NCBI RefSeq assembly: GCF_004339675.1 | Contig: NZ_SLVM01000005.1 | Location: forward strand, 1 to 64,000 | DNA: 64,000 nt | Origin: Rhodovulum steppense | GTDB taxonomy: Bacteria; Pseudomonadota; Alphaproteobacteria; Rhodobacterales; Rhodobacteraceae | Reading direction: 5' to 3' | Part shown: in pieces, positions 33,995 to 42,413 of the stretch | Position numbering within the stretch: the stretch's first letter is position 1 | Layout: every line of letters begins with the position of its first letter | Notes under the pieces: generated by a model | What the model saw: the letters and a program-made list of their open reading frames with translations, nothing else | Told to the model about the DNA's origin: nothing | The model's database searches: none | Translations under genes and position numbers: made by a program

Positions 33995-34503
33995 CTGTCT
34001 GCCCCGTTCCTTCTGTCGCGAGCCGGAGGCAAGGGCGCCCCATCCGCGAATTCCGTGCCATCGGGAAAGGACATCCCGACCCCGGCCGTCCCTCGCCGCC
34101 GGGTCGCGCGCCCGCTGCCCGGGCTGCGCCATCTGTCTGCTGTCCTGTCCCGCTCTACGCTGACACTAGATATTGTGTTCCTGCGCTCAGCCAGCACAAA
34201 TTGGCGTAGATCGCCATAATTGGTCAACGGAAATTTCATACTCGTCCCCAAGTTTTTCAGCTTGACCGCGCAAGCGAGTCCGGGTTGGGCGATTCACCGC
34301 CAGCGGGCGGCGTCGCCCCGGGTCGGGGGCAGTTGGGGAAAACCGCACGGATAGAGGGGCTTACACGCCAAGGCTGTATATCGCACTCGGGACAGGCCAA
34401 TTGCCGGTAAGGAAAATTAACGCGGGCTCAAGGGGTTAACGCGGATGCCTTGGGCGGCATTTGCGCGGGAATCGGGCGTCCCGCGGACCCTGAAAGGGGC
34501 TGG
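33995..34503. other. Long intergenic region upstream of nrdJ
   Basis: No gene is supported in these 509 bp. It contains the NrdR box (34163-34178), a degenerate second box 31 bp further (34194-34209), and a direct repeat TTAACGCGG at 34417 and 34436. No clear cobalamin riboswitch is recognised. The nrdJ leader of about 150 nt is otherwise unremarkable. Confidence 0.5.
34163..34178. promoter_or_regulatory. NrdR box upstream of nrdJ
   Basis: ACACTAGATATTGTGT matches the NrdR consensus (ACACWATATATWGTGT) at all but one or two positions and has the correct palindromic ends. NrdR is a zinc/ATP-cone repressor of ribonucleotide reductase genes and usually binds two boxes about 31 bp apart; the second is at 34194-34209 and is only about half matched. 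Confidence 0.82.
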
Positions 34504-34577
34504 TCGGGGCGGCGGGATTCGAACCCACGGCCTTCGGTACCCAAAACCGACGCGCTACCAGGCTGCGCTACGCCCCG
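34504..34577 (-). tRNA. tRNA-Pro (anticodon UGG)
   Basis: Read on the minus strand, the 74-base gene has a 7-bp acceptor stem (CGGGGCG with CGCCCCG), D arm with AGCCTGGTA, anticodon stem TCGGT/ACCGA enclosing the loop TTTGGGT with anticodon TGG, and the T arm with TTCGAAT. Discriminator base is A and CCA is not encoded. The structure is complete. Confidence 0.95.
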
Positions 34578-34619
34578 TGCGCGCCTCAATAGCGTCCGCC
34601 GCGGCGCAAGGGAAGCGAA

Positions 34620-35102
34620 TTAGGGACAGGGCCAGGCCGCATCCGGGCCAAAGGCGGGGTGGCGCAACTCGCTGCCCGGGCCGATCCCCAGCCGATCCGC
34701 CAGCCCGCCATTGATTTCCAGCACCGCCAGAACCCCCTCGCCCCCGTCGATCGGCGTGCGGTCGAGCGGGCGGGCGTTCTGATGCACCCTCAGCACCAGC
34801 CCCTCGGGGCCGACGAAGATCATGTCGAGCGGAATTAGCGTGTTCTCCATCCAGAACGCCACGCGCTGCGGCTGATCATAGACGAACAGCATCCCCGCCG
34901 AGGCGGGCATCGTCTCGCGATGCATAAGCCCACGGGCACGAGACATCTCGTCATCGGCGATCTCGACGGAGAAGCGCGCGCTGCCCCAGTCACCGCGAAG
35001 ATCGACATGGTTCTCGGCACAATCCGCTGCCGCGGAGCCTGCCAGCGCAAGCGAAAGTCCAAGGATCAGCCCTGCGAATTGCCCGAGACTGCACTTTCCC
35101 AT
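34620..35102 (-). CDS. DUF192 periplasmic protein
   Basis: A 160-residue exported protein. Signal peptide residues 1-26 ([21 protein letters not shown]) precede the compact DUF192 beta fold: [54 protein letters not shown]. This domain family is known from structure only; no enzymatic role is established. ATG 35102 lies 37 bases inside the cold-shock gene, so the two overlap and are probably co-translated. The family often follows a csp gene in Rhodobacterales. Confidence 0.87.
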   Translation of the reverse strand: MGKCSLGQFAGLILGLSLALAGSAAADCAENHVDLRGDWGSARFSVEIADDEMSRARGLMHRETMPASAGMLFVYDQPQRVAFWMENTLIPLDMIFVGPEGLVLRVHQNARPLDRTPIDGGEGVLAVLEINGGLADRLGIGPGSELRHPAFGPDAAWPCP

Positions 35103-35608
35103 GGCCCCACCATCACCGCCAATTGTCCGCGCTGGCCTTCGGTCACACGGATCACGATCGCCTCGCCGGGCTGCAGATCGGCAAGACCTGATCGGCGCAG
35201 CACCTCTATATGGACAAAGACGTCCTGCTGACGGCCGAACACATTGGCAAAGCCGAAGCCCTTGGACTTGTCGAACCATTTGACCCGCGCAGGTTCCAAC
35301 GGCAGCGCCGCGAGTTCCTCGGGTTCGAGCCGCAGCGCGTCCTCGAAGACCGGGCTGTCGCCATGCACGGGCGGGTCGATGCGCAAGACCTCAGTCGCCT
35401 GAAGCCCCCGCGCCGTCTCCTGTACCATCAGTTCCACGCCAGCCCCGTCGGTCACCGAACTTTGTCCGAAGTTCCGCAGGACATTGGCGTGAAGCAGGAT
35501 GTCCGGCCCGCCGGTCTCGGCCACGACGAAGCCAAACCCCTTGGTCGGGTCGAACCATTTCACATGCCCCTCGACACGCCGGGGTGGCAGTTCGTTGTCC
35601 CTGGTCAT
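35066..35608 (-). CDS. Double cold-shock domain protein
   Basis: A 180-residue nucleic-acid-binding protein with two CSD folds. Domain one has VKWFDPTKGFGFVV with the second RNP motif modified to DILLHANVL; domain two has VKWFDKSKGFGFA and DVFVHIEVL. A hinge of about 40 acidic residues separates them. Most bacterial Csp proteins have one domain; the double form is common in Alphaproteobacteria. Likely an RNA chaperone. Overlaps the DUF192 start by 37 bases; pdxH lies 118 bp upstream on the same strand. Confidence 0.9.
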   Translation of the reverse strand: MTRDNELPPRRVEGHVKWFDPTKGFGFVVAETGGPDILLHANVLRNFGQSSVTDGAGVELMVQETARGLQATEVLRIDPPVHGDSPVFEDALRLEPEELAALPLEPARVKWFDKSKGFGFANVFGRQQDVFVHIEVLRRSGLADLQPGEAIVIRVTEGQRGQLAVMVGPWESAVSGNSQG

Positions 35609-35726
35609 GATCCCTTAACCGGATGCACCGATCCCCCCCGGGCACTCCCTTTTCACAGACCCGGACGACGATGCAAGTCGATTCCCGAGCCCCGCGCAGA
35701 AGCCTGCCATTCGCGAAGCGCGAATG

Positions 35727-36332
35727 TCAGGGGTAAAGCCGCGTAATCTGCCAAGCCGCATCGACCGTATCGCGTCGCCAACAAAATCGATCATGCAGAC
35801 GGAACGCCCCGTCGGCCCAGAACTCGATTTCCAGCGGCCTGAGCCGGATACCGCCCCAGAAGGGCGGCCGACTTGGCGCCATTCCCTTCCGTGCCGTCAC
35901 CCGCGCCACTTCGGCCATCAACGCACCCCGCGACTCCAGCGGCCGCGATTGCCGCGAAGCCCATGCGCCAAGACGACTTTGAAGCGCACGCGACGCAAAA
36001 TAGGCATCCGCTTTCTCACCGTCTTCCCGTTCGGTCACGCCCCTCACCCGCACCTGACGTCTGAGCGTTTTCCAGTGTAGCACGAATGCGGCCTTGCCGG
36101 ATGCGGAAATCTCGGAGCCCTTCGCGCTCTCGTAATTCGTGTAGAAGACGAAGGCATCCGCCTCGATCTCGCGGAGCAGGACCATGCGCACATTCGGCAG
36201 GCCATCGGCATCGACTGTCGCCAGCGCGATCGCGTCGGGGTCGTTCGGCTCGGTCTTCGCCGCCTCGGCCAGCCAGTCCCTTGCAATCCCGAAAGGGTCA
36301 TCGCCGGCGAAAATCCCCTGCCTGTCGGTCAT
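35727..36332 (-). CDS. pdxH: Pyridoxamine 5'-phosphate oxidase
   Basis: A 201-residue FMN enzyme that oxidises pyridoxine or pyridoxamine 5'-phosphate to pyridoxal 5'-phosphate. The FMN site is visible in [27 protein letters not shown] and [13 protein letters not shown], and the C-terminal substrate segment [15 protein letters not shown] with RLHDRF closes it. Length fits E. coli PdxH. It is divergent from fabI with a 99-bp gap. Confidence 0.94.
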   Translation of the reverse strand: MTDRQGIFAGDDPFGIARDWLAEAAKTEPNDPDAIALATVDADGLPNVRMVLLREIEADAFVFYTNYESAKGSEISASGKAAFVLHWKTLRRQVRVRGVTEREDGEKADAYFASRALQSRLGAWASRQSRPLESRGALMAEVARVTARKGMAPSRPPFWGGIRLRPLEIEFWADGAFRLHDRFCWRRDTVDAAWQITRLYP

Positions 36333-36431
36333 TTCCTATGCGCTCCTGCCCCGGGTCTGGCGGTCTTGATAGGTCGGGGCAATTGCCCTACACCCGCGTC
36401 AACTTCTTGCAAGGTGATCGAGGGACGCCGG

Positions 36432-37250
36432 ATGTCAACGAAACTCTTGGAAGGCAAGCGTGGCCTTATCATGGGGCTTGCCAACGACAAGTCCATCGCC
36501 TGGGGCATCGCGCAGCATTGCGCCGCCCATGGGGCGGAACTGGCCTTTTCCTATCAGGGCGAGGCGCTGAAGAAGCGCGTTGGCCCGCTGGCCGAGAGCC
36601 TGGGCTCGGACATCGTGCTGGAATGCGACGTGTCGGAAGAAGCATCGCTGGACAACCTGTTCGACGGGCTCTCGGAACGCTGGGACCGGCTGGATTTCAT
36701 CGTCCACGCCATCGGCTTTTCCGACAAGGAACAGCTGCGTGGCCGCTATGTCGACACCACGCGCGACAATTTCGCGATGACGATGGACATCTCGGTGTTC
36801 TCCTTCACCGCCGTCGTGCAACGCGCCGCGCGGATGATGACCGAGGGCGGGTCGGCGCTGACGCTGACCTATTACGGTGCGGAACGGGTGATGCCGCATT
36901 ACAACGTGATGGGGGTGGCCAAGGCCGCACTGGAGGCCTCGGTGCGCTATCTGGCCGAGGATCTGGGCAAGGACGGCATCCGCGTGAACGCGATCAGCGC
37001 CGGGCCGATCAAGACGCTGGCGGCCAGCGGCATCGGGGATTTCCGCTACATCATGAAGTGGAACGAACTGAACTCGCCCTTGCGGCGCAATGTCAGCCAG
37101 GACGAGGTGGGCAAATCGGCGCTGTACTTGCTGTCCGATCTGGGCAGCGGCGTGACCGGCGAGGTGCACCATGTCGATGCGGGCTATCACGTCGTCGGCA
37201 TGAAGGCCGTGGACGCGCCCGATATCGACGCGGTCACCGGGCGCAAGTGA
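36432..37250 (+). CDS. fabI: Enoyl-ACP reductase (NADH)
   Basis: This 272-residue short-chain-dehydrogenase-like enzyme makes the last reduction of each fatty acid elongation cycle and is the target of triclosan. The nucleotide loop is [13 protein letters not shown], and the catalytic Tyr and Lys lie in YNVMGVAK (Y-x6-K), typical for FabI. Substrate loop RTLAASGI-like part reads [15 protein letters not shown] 36432 has a short ACGCCGG leader; the in-frame extension upstream is not FabI-like. gpt follows after 22 bp. Confidence 0.95.
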   Translation: MSTKLLEGKRGLIMGLANDKSIAWGIAQHCAAHGAELAFSYQGEALKKRVGPLAESLGSDIVLECDVSEEASLDNLFDGLSERWDRLDFIVHAIGFSDKEQLRGRYVDTTRDNFAMTMDISVFSFTAVVQRAARMMTEGGSALTLTYYGAERVMPHYNVMGVAKAALEASVRYLAEDLGKDGIRVNAISAGPIKTLAASGIGDFRYIMKWNELNSPLRRNVSQDEVGKSALYLLSDLGSGVTGEVHHVDAGYHVVGMKAVDAPDIDAVTGRK

Positions 37251-37272
37251 CGCGAGCCAGAGAGGAACGCCC

Positions 37273-37779
37273 ATGTCGCCGTCCGACCGCCTGCCCCACG
37301 AGAAGGGCTTTCACGTCAGCTGGGACCAAATCCATCGCGACTCGCGCGCGCTTGCCTGGCGGCTGGACGGGCACGGGCCCGATTCCGGTGCCTGGCGAGC
37401 GGTGGTGGCGATCACGCGCGGAGGCATGGCGCCCGCGATGATCGTGGCGCGAGAGCTGGATATCCGGATCGTCGACACGATCAGCGTGAAATCCTACAAT
37501 CACCAGACCCAGACCGCACCGCGCGTCATCAAGACCCCCGACATGGACGTAATTGGCGACGGTACAGGCGTTCTGATCGTCGACGATCTCGTCGATACCG
37601 GCCGCACGCTGGAGGTCGTGCGCCAGTTGATGCCCAAGGCACATGTGGCGACCGTCTATGCCAAGCCGATGGGCAAACCGATGGTCGACACATTCATCAC
37701 CGAGGTCAGCCAGGACACCTGGATCTTCTTCCCTTGGGACATGGCGCTGCAATATGTGGAACCCTACCGGGGCACCTGA
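37273..37779 (+). CDS. gpt: Xanthine(-guanine) phosphoribosyltransferase
   Basis: A 168-residue purine salvage enzyme. The PRPP-binding motif is [15 protein letters not shown] and the pyrophosphate loop [10 protein letters not shown] is intact; the C-terminal [13 protein letters not shown] matches Gpt, where the Trp contacts the purine. It converts xanthine and guanine to the monophosphates. ATG 37273 follows an AGAGAGGAA site. The aminotransferase gene begins three bases after its stop. Confidence 0.93.
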   Translation: MSPSDRLPHEKGFHVSWDQIHRDSRALAWRLDGHGPDSGAWRAVVAITRGGMAPAMIVARELDIRIVDTISVKSYNHQTQTAPRVIKTPDMDVIGDGTGVLIVDDLVDTGRTLEVVRQLMPKAHVATVYAKPMGKPMVDTFITEVSQDTWIFFPWDMALQYVEPYRGT

Positions 37780-37782
37780 GCC

Positions 37783-38961
37783 ATGCCGCGCCCGATGAAC
37801 CCACGCATGGCAGCCACCTTTGCGCCCCCGGTGATGGAGGCGCGGCGCTGGTTGCAGGGGGTCGCCTTTCCCGCCCACCGACCGCTGATAAATGTCAGCC
37901 AGGCCGCCCCGATGGAGCCCCCACCCGAGCCGCTGCGCAAGGCCATTGCCGAGGCCGCACTGACCGATCCGGCGGCGCATCTTTACGGCCCGGTCCTTGG
38001 CCTGCCCGAACTGCGCGCGGAAGTCGCGGCGCAATGGTCGTCCGCCTATGGCGGCCGGATCGGTGCGGGACAGGTGGCGATCACCCAGGGCTGCAACCAG
38101 GCGTTCTGCGCGGCGATGGCGACGCTTGCGGGCGACGGGGACGAGGTCATCCTGCCAACTCCCTGGTATTTCAACCACAAGATGTGGCTGGACATGGCCG
38201 GGATCCGCACCGTGCCGCTGCCCACCGGCGACAGCCTGATCCCCGAGGTCCAACGCGCCGCGCAACTGATAACCGGGCGCACCCGCGCCATCGTGCTGGT
38301 GACGCCGAACAATCCCGCGGGTGTCGAATACCCGCGCGAACTGATCGCCGATTTCCTGGCGCTGTGCCGCCGCCACGGCATCGCGCTGATCCTTGACGAG
38401 ACCTATCGCGACTTCCATTCCGGCACCGGCGCGCCGCATGATCTGTTCGCCGATCCCGACTGGTCCGATACGCTGATCCAGCTTTATTCCTTCTCCAAGG
38501 CGTATCGGCTGACCGGCCACCGCGTCGGCGCAATGGTGGCGCATGAGGACAGGCTGGCCGAGGCCGAGAAATTCCTCGACACCGTGGCGATCTGTCCGAA
38601 CCAGTTGGGCCAGCGCGCGGCACTCTGGGGGATGCGCAATCTCGGGCAATGGCTGGCGGGGGAACGGGCCGAGATCCTTGAACGGCGCGCGGCGATCGAG
38701 GCAGGGTTTGCCGCGCTGGAGGGTTGGACCCTGATGGGGGCCGGTGCCTATTTCGCCTATGCCGCCCATCCCTGGCCGATTACGTCCGACGACCTTGCCC
38801 GTCGGCTGGTGGCCGAGGCGGGCGTTCTGCTGCTGCCCGGCACGATGTTCCTGCCCGAGGCTGATACGGGCGCACGCCAGCAGGTGCGGATCGCCTTCGC
38901 AAATATCGACCTGCAGGGCATCGGGCGGCTCTTCGAGCGGCTCTCGGCCTTCCGCCCCTGA
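37783..38961 (+). CDS. PLP-dependent class I/II aminotransferase
   Basis: A 392-residue fold-type I aminotransferase. The cofactor phosphate region is ITQGCNQAF, the Asn and Asp holding the ring are in TPNNPAGVEYP and ILDETYRDF, and the Schiff-base lysine is in LYSFSKAYRLTGHRVG. The C-terminal arginine for the substrate carboxylate is in QQVRIAFAN. Substrate is not determined from sequence; the family includes aspartate and aromatic transaminases. Starts three bases after gpt, so likely co-transcribed. Confidence 0.9.
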   Translation: MPRPMNPRMAATFAPPVMEARRWLQGVAFPAHRPLINVSQAAPMEPPPEPLRKAIAEAALTDPAAHLYGPVLGLPELRAEVAAQWSSAYGGRIGAGQVAITQGCNQAFCAAMATLAGDGDEVILPTPWYFNHKMWLDMAGIRTVPLPTGDSLIPEVQRAAQLITGRTRAIVLVTPNNPAGVEYPRELIADFLALCRRHGIALILDETYRDFHSGTGAPHDLFADPDWSDTLIQLYSFSKAYRLTGHRVGAMVAHEDRLAEAEKFLDTVAICPNQLGQRAALWGMRNLGQWLAGERAEILERRAAIEAGFAALEGWTLMGAGAYFAYAAHPWPITSDDLARRLVAEAGVLLLPGTMFLPEADTGARQQVRIAFANIDLQGIGRLFERLSAFRP

Positions 38962-39029
38962 CGCTTGCGGGGATGGCCGCAAACCCCTACACAGCGTCGG
39001 AAACGCGCCAGCGCAGGGAGGCGAGACCC

Positions 39030-40877
39030 ATGTCCAAATCCGTCGGAAAACAGGCATCCCGGGCCGCCGTCTGGGTCCTGATGGGGCTTCTGATCCTTGG
39101 GCTCGGCGGCTTCGGCATCTCGAATTTCGGCGGCTCGATCGACTCCATCGGCGAAGTCGGCGATGAGAAGATCGCCGTGGACTCCTATGCCCGCGCGCTT
39201 CGGCGCGAGTTGAACGCCCAGCAGGCGGAAACGGGGCGGGTCGTCACATTCGCCGAGGCCGAGGCGGGCGGGCTGCTCGAACAGGTGCGCGCGCGCCTGA
39301 TCGGCGATGCCGCGCTGGACAACGAGACGCGCCGGATCGGCATCTCGGTCGGCGACGCGCGGATCGCCCGGGAGATCCTGGAGGTGCCTGCCTTTCAGGG
39401 GACCGATGGACAATTCAACCGCGAGACCTATCGTTTCGTGTTGCAGCAGAACGGGCTGACCGTCGCCCAGTTCGAGGAGCAGATCCGCAAGGATACCGCG
39501 CGCTCGCTGTTGCAGGCGGGCGTGATGGCGGGGCTTGGCGAGCCCGAGACCTATGCCGACACGCTTTACAATTTCATCGCCGAACGGCGCAGCGCTAGCC
39601 TGATCCGGCTGGACGCCGCCGCGCTGGACGCGCCCGTTCCCGACCCGACCGAGGCCGAGATCGCCGCCTATTACCAGACGAACCCCGCCGCCTATACCGC
39701 GCCCAGCATCCGCCAGATCACCTATGCCTGGCTGACGCCCGAGATGATGCTGGACCGGATCGAACCCGACGAGGCGCTGCTGCGCGAGCTTTACGAGGAC
39801 CGGATCGACGAGTTCGTGCAGCCCGAGCGCCGTCTGGTGGAACGGCTGGTCTTCCCCACCGAGGAGGAGGCCGCTGCCGTCATGGCGGCGATCACGGCGG
39901 GGGAAAGCACGTTCGAGGCGGCGGTCGAGGCGCGCGGGCTGCGTCTGTCGGATGTCGATCTGGGCGATGCCACCGAGCTTGGCATCGGCGGCGCGGCGGG
40001 GGCGGCGGTCTTTGCGCTGGACGGCCCCGGCGTCACCGGCCCGCACCTGTCCGATATCGGCCCCGCGATCTTTCGCGTGAACGGCATCCTGGCCGCGCGC
40101 GAGACCAGCTTCGAGGATGCCCGCGAAGCGCTTGTCGACGAGTCGATCCGTGACCGCGCGGCCCGGATGATCGGCGATCTGGTCAACGATTACGACGACC
40201 GTCTGGCCGCCGGGGCGACGCTGGAGGATCTGGCCGCCGAGACAGAGATGGAGCTGGGCCGCATCGACTTTACCGGCGAACCCGCCGATGGCATCGCGGC
40301 CTATGAATCCTTCCGCGATGCGGCCGCCGATCTGGCCGCGGGCGATTTCCCCGAGCTTCTGGAACTTGAGGATGGCGGCATCTTTGCGCTGCGGCTCGAT
40401 GCCGATCTGCCGCCCGCCCTGCGCCCGCTGGAACAGGTCCGCACCGAGGTCGCTGCCGACTGGCGCGCGGCCGAGACGCGCGCGCGGCTTGGCCGGCAGG
40501 CCGCCGCACTTGCGGGCCGCGTTGCAACGGGCGAGGCGTTCGACGCGCTGGGCCATCCGGTGGAGACCGAGGCGGCGCTGTCGCGGGGCGGGCTGACGCC
40601 TGCGGCACTGGGCGAGGCGCTGTTCGACATGGCCGCGCCGGGGGAAACCCGCGTCGTCACCGCGGGCGAAGGGGCTTGGCTGATCCGGCTGGACGCGATC
40701 CTGCCGCCCGATCCCGACGACCTGGCCGCGGGATTCCTGCGCGACACCATCGCCGCGCAGGCCGGTCAGGGCATGGCACAGGATCTGTATGGCTATTTCG
40801 CGCAGGAACTGGTGAACGCCGTCGGCCTGACGCTTGACCAATCGGCGCTTAACGCCGTTCACGCCCAGTTCCGGTAG
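39030..40877 (+). CDS. PpiD/SurA-type periplasmic peptidyl-prolyl isomerase
   Basis: A 615-residue inner-membrane-anchored folding factor. One transmembrane helix (residues about 12-32, AVWVLMGLLILGLGGFGISNF) with the conserved SurA_N-like region follows, then a degenerate parvulin domain and long helical segments to the C terminus. PpiD stands near the Sec translocon and receives nascent periplasmic and outer membrane proteins. ATG 39030 has GGGAGG. trpE follows five bases after its stop, and both are probably in one transcript. Confidence 0.87.
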   Translation: MSKSVGKQASRAAVWVLMGLLILGLGGFGISNFGGSIDSIGEVGDEKIAVDSYARALRRELNAQQAETGRVVTFAEAEAGGLLEQVRARLIGDAALDNETRRIGISVGDARIAREILEVPAFQGTDGQFNRETYRFVLQQNGLTVAQFEEQIRKDTARSLLQAGVMAGLGEPETYADTLYNFIAERRSASLIRLDAAALDAPVPDPTEAEIAAYYQTNPAAYTAPSIRQITYAWLTPEMMLDRIEPDEALLRELYEDRIDEFVQPERRLVERLVFPTEEEAAAVMAAITAGESTFEAAVEARGLRLSDVDLGDATELGIGGAAGAAVFALDGPGVTGPHLSDIGPAIFRVNGILAARETSFEDAREALVDESIRDRAARMIGDLVNDYDDRLAAGATLEDLAAETEMELGRIDFTGEPADGIAAYESFRDAAADLAAGDFPELLELEDGGIFALRLDADLPPALRPLEQVRTEVAADWRAAETRARLGRQAAALAGRVATGEAFDALGHPVETEAALSRGGLTPAALGEALFDMAAPGETRVVTAGEGAWLIRLDAILPPDPDDLAAGFLRDTIAAQAGQGMAQDLYGYFAQELVNAVGLTLDQSALNAVHAQFR

Positions 40878-40881
40878 GCCC

Positions 40882-42396
40882 ATGGCGAAGATCGTTCCCG
40901 AATTCGCGGCATTCGAGGCCGCCTACGAGGCCGGCAAGGCGCAACTGGTCCATGCAAGGCTGGCCGCCGATCTGGACACGCCGGTATCGCTGATGCTGAA
41001 GCTTGCAGGCGCGCGGACCGACAGCTTCATGCTGGAATCGGTCACCGGCGGCGAGGTGCGCGGGCGCTATTCGGTCGTGGGCCTGAAACCCGACCTGATC
41101 TGGGAATGCCGGGGCGAAACCAGCCGCGTCAACCGCCACGCCCGGTTCGACGCGGCTGCGTGGGAACCGATGGCGGGCAGCCCGCTGGACACGCTGCGCG
41201 CGGTGCTGGCCGAAAGCGCGATCGAGATCCCCGACGATCTGCCGCCCATCGCGGCGGGGCTGTTCGGCTACCTGGGCTATGACATGATCCGGCTGGTCGA
41301 GCGGCTGCCCGATGTCAATCCCGACCCGCTGGGCCTGCCCGATGCGGTGATGCTGCGCCCTTCGGTCGTCGCGGTGCTGGACGGGGTCAAGGGCGAGGTG
41401 ACGGTGGTCTCGCCCGCCCGGCCCGAACCAAGGCTGTCGGCGCGCGCGGCCTATGCCCAGGCCGCCGAGCGGGTGATGGACGCGCTGCGCGATCTTGACC
41501 GCGCGGTGCCCGCCGAGACCCGCGATTTCGGCGAGGCGCGCGAGGTGGGCGAGCCGGTCTCGAACTTCACCAAGGACGGCTACATGGCCGCCGTGGAAAA
41601 GGCCAAGGAATATATCCGCGCGGGCGACATCTTTCAGGTCGTGCCCGCCCAGCGCTGGACGCAGGATTTCCCGCTGCCGCCCTTTGCGTTGTACCGAAGC
41701 CTACGGCGCACGAACCCCTCGCCCTTCATGTTCTTCTTCAATTTCGGCGGCTTCCAGGTGATCGGCGCCAGCCCCGAGATCCTTGTGCGGCTGCGCGACG
41801 GGCAGGTGACGATCCGGCCCATCGCCGGAACCCGTCCGCGCGGCGCCACGCCCGAGGAAGACAAGGCCCATGAGGCCGACCTGCTGGCCGATCAGAAGGA
41901 ACTGGCCGAACATCTTATGCTGCTGGATCTGGGTCGCAACGATGTGGGGCGCGTGGCCAGGATCGGCACCGTGCGGCCGACCGAGGAATTCGTGATCGAA
42001 CGCTATTCGCATGTCATGCATATCGTCTCGAACGTGGTGGGCGAAATCCGCGAAGGCGAGGATGCGCTGTCGGCGCTGCTGGCCGGGTTGCCCGCGGGCA
42101 CGGTGTCCGGCGCGCCCAAGGTCCGCGCGATGGAGATCATCGACGAGCTGGAGCCCGAAAAGCGCGGCGTCTATGGCGGCGGCGTGGGCTATTTCTCGGC
42201 CGGGGGCGAGATGGACATGTGCATCGCGCTGCGCACGGCTGTCGTCAAGGATGACAAGCTCTATATCCAGGCGGGCGGCGGCGTGGTCTATGACAGCGAC
42301 CCCGAGGCCGAGTGGCAGGAGACGGTGAACAAGGCCCGCGCGCTGCGCACCGCCGCCGCCGAAGCCGCCCGTTTCGTGCGCAGGGGCAATGGCTGA
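40882..42396 (+). CDS. trpE: Anthranilate synthase component I
   Basis: The 504-residue chorismate-utilising enzyme makes anthranilate with the TrpG amidotransferase, the first tryptophan-specific step. N-terminal FMLESVTGGEVRGRYSVVGL is the feedback (LLES-type) motif for tryptophan. The catalytic half has FQVVPAQRW, PIAGTRPRGATPEEDKAHEADLL, LLDLGRNDVGRVARIG, SHVMHIVSNVVG and PAGTVSGAPKVRAMEIIDELE, all canonical. ATG 40882 lies five bases after ppiD. No trpG is in the window. Confidence 0.95.
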   Translation: MAKIVPEFAAFEAAYEAGKAQLVHARLAADLDTPVSLMLKLAGARTDSFMLESVTGGEVRGRYSVVGLKPDLIWECRGETSRVNRHARFDAAAWEPMAGSPLDTLRAVLAESAIEIPDDLPPIAAGLFGYLGYDMIRLVERLPDVNPDPLGLPDAVMLRPSVVAVLDGVKGEVTVVSPARPEPRLSARAAYAQAAERVMDALRDLDRAVPAETRDFGEAREVGEPVSNFTKDGYMAAVEKAKEYIRAGDIFQVVPAQRWTQDFPLPPFALYRSLRRTNPSPFMFFFNFGGFQVIGASPEILVRLRDGQVTIRPIAGTRPRGATPEEDKAHEADLLADQKELAEHLMLLDLGRNDVGRVARIGTVRPTEEFVIERYSHVMHIVSNVVGEIREGEDALSALLAGLPAGTVSGAPKVRAMEIIDELEPEKRGVYGGGVGYFSAGGEMDMCIALRTAVVKDDKLYIQAGGGVVYDSDPEAEWQETVNKARALRTAAAEAARFVRRGNG

Positions 42397-42413
42397 GGCG
42401 CCGCGCTGTCAGG

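Noticed and set aside
34417-34444. CtrA site (TTAA-N7-TTAA)
   Set aside because: The two TTAAC half sites are 14-15 bases apart, double the required spacing. Kept only as a direct repeat.
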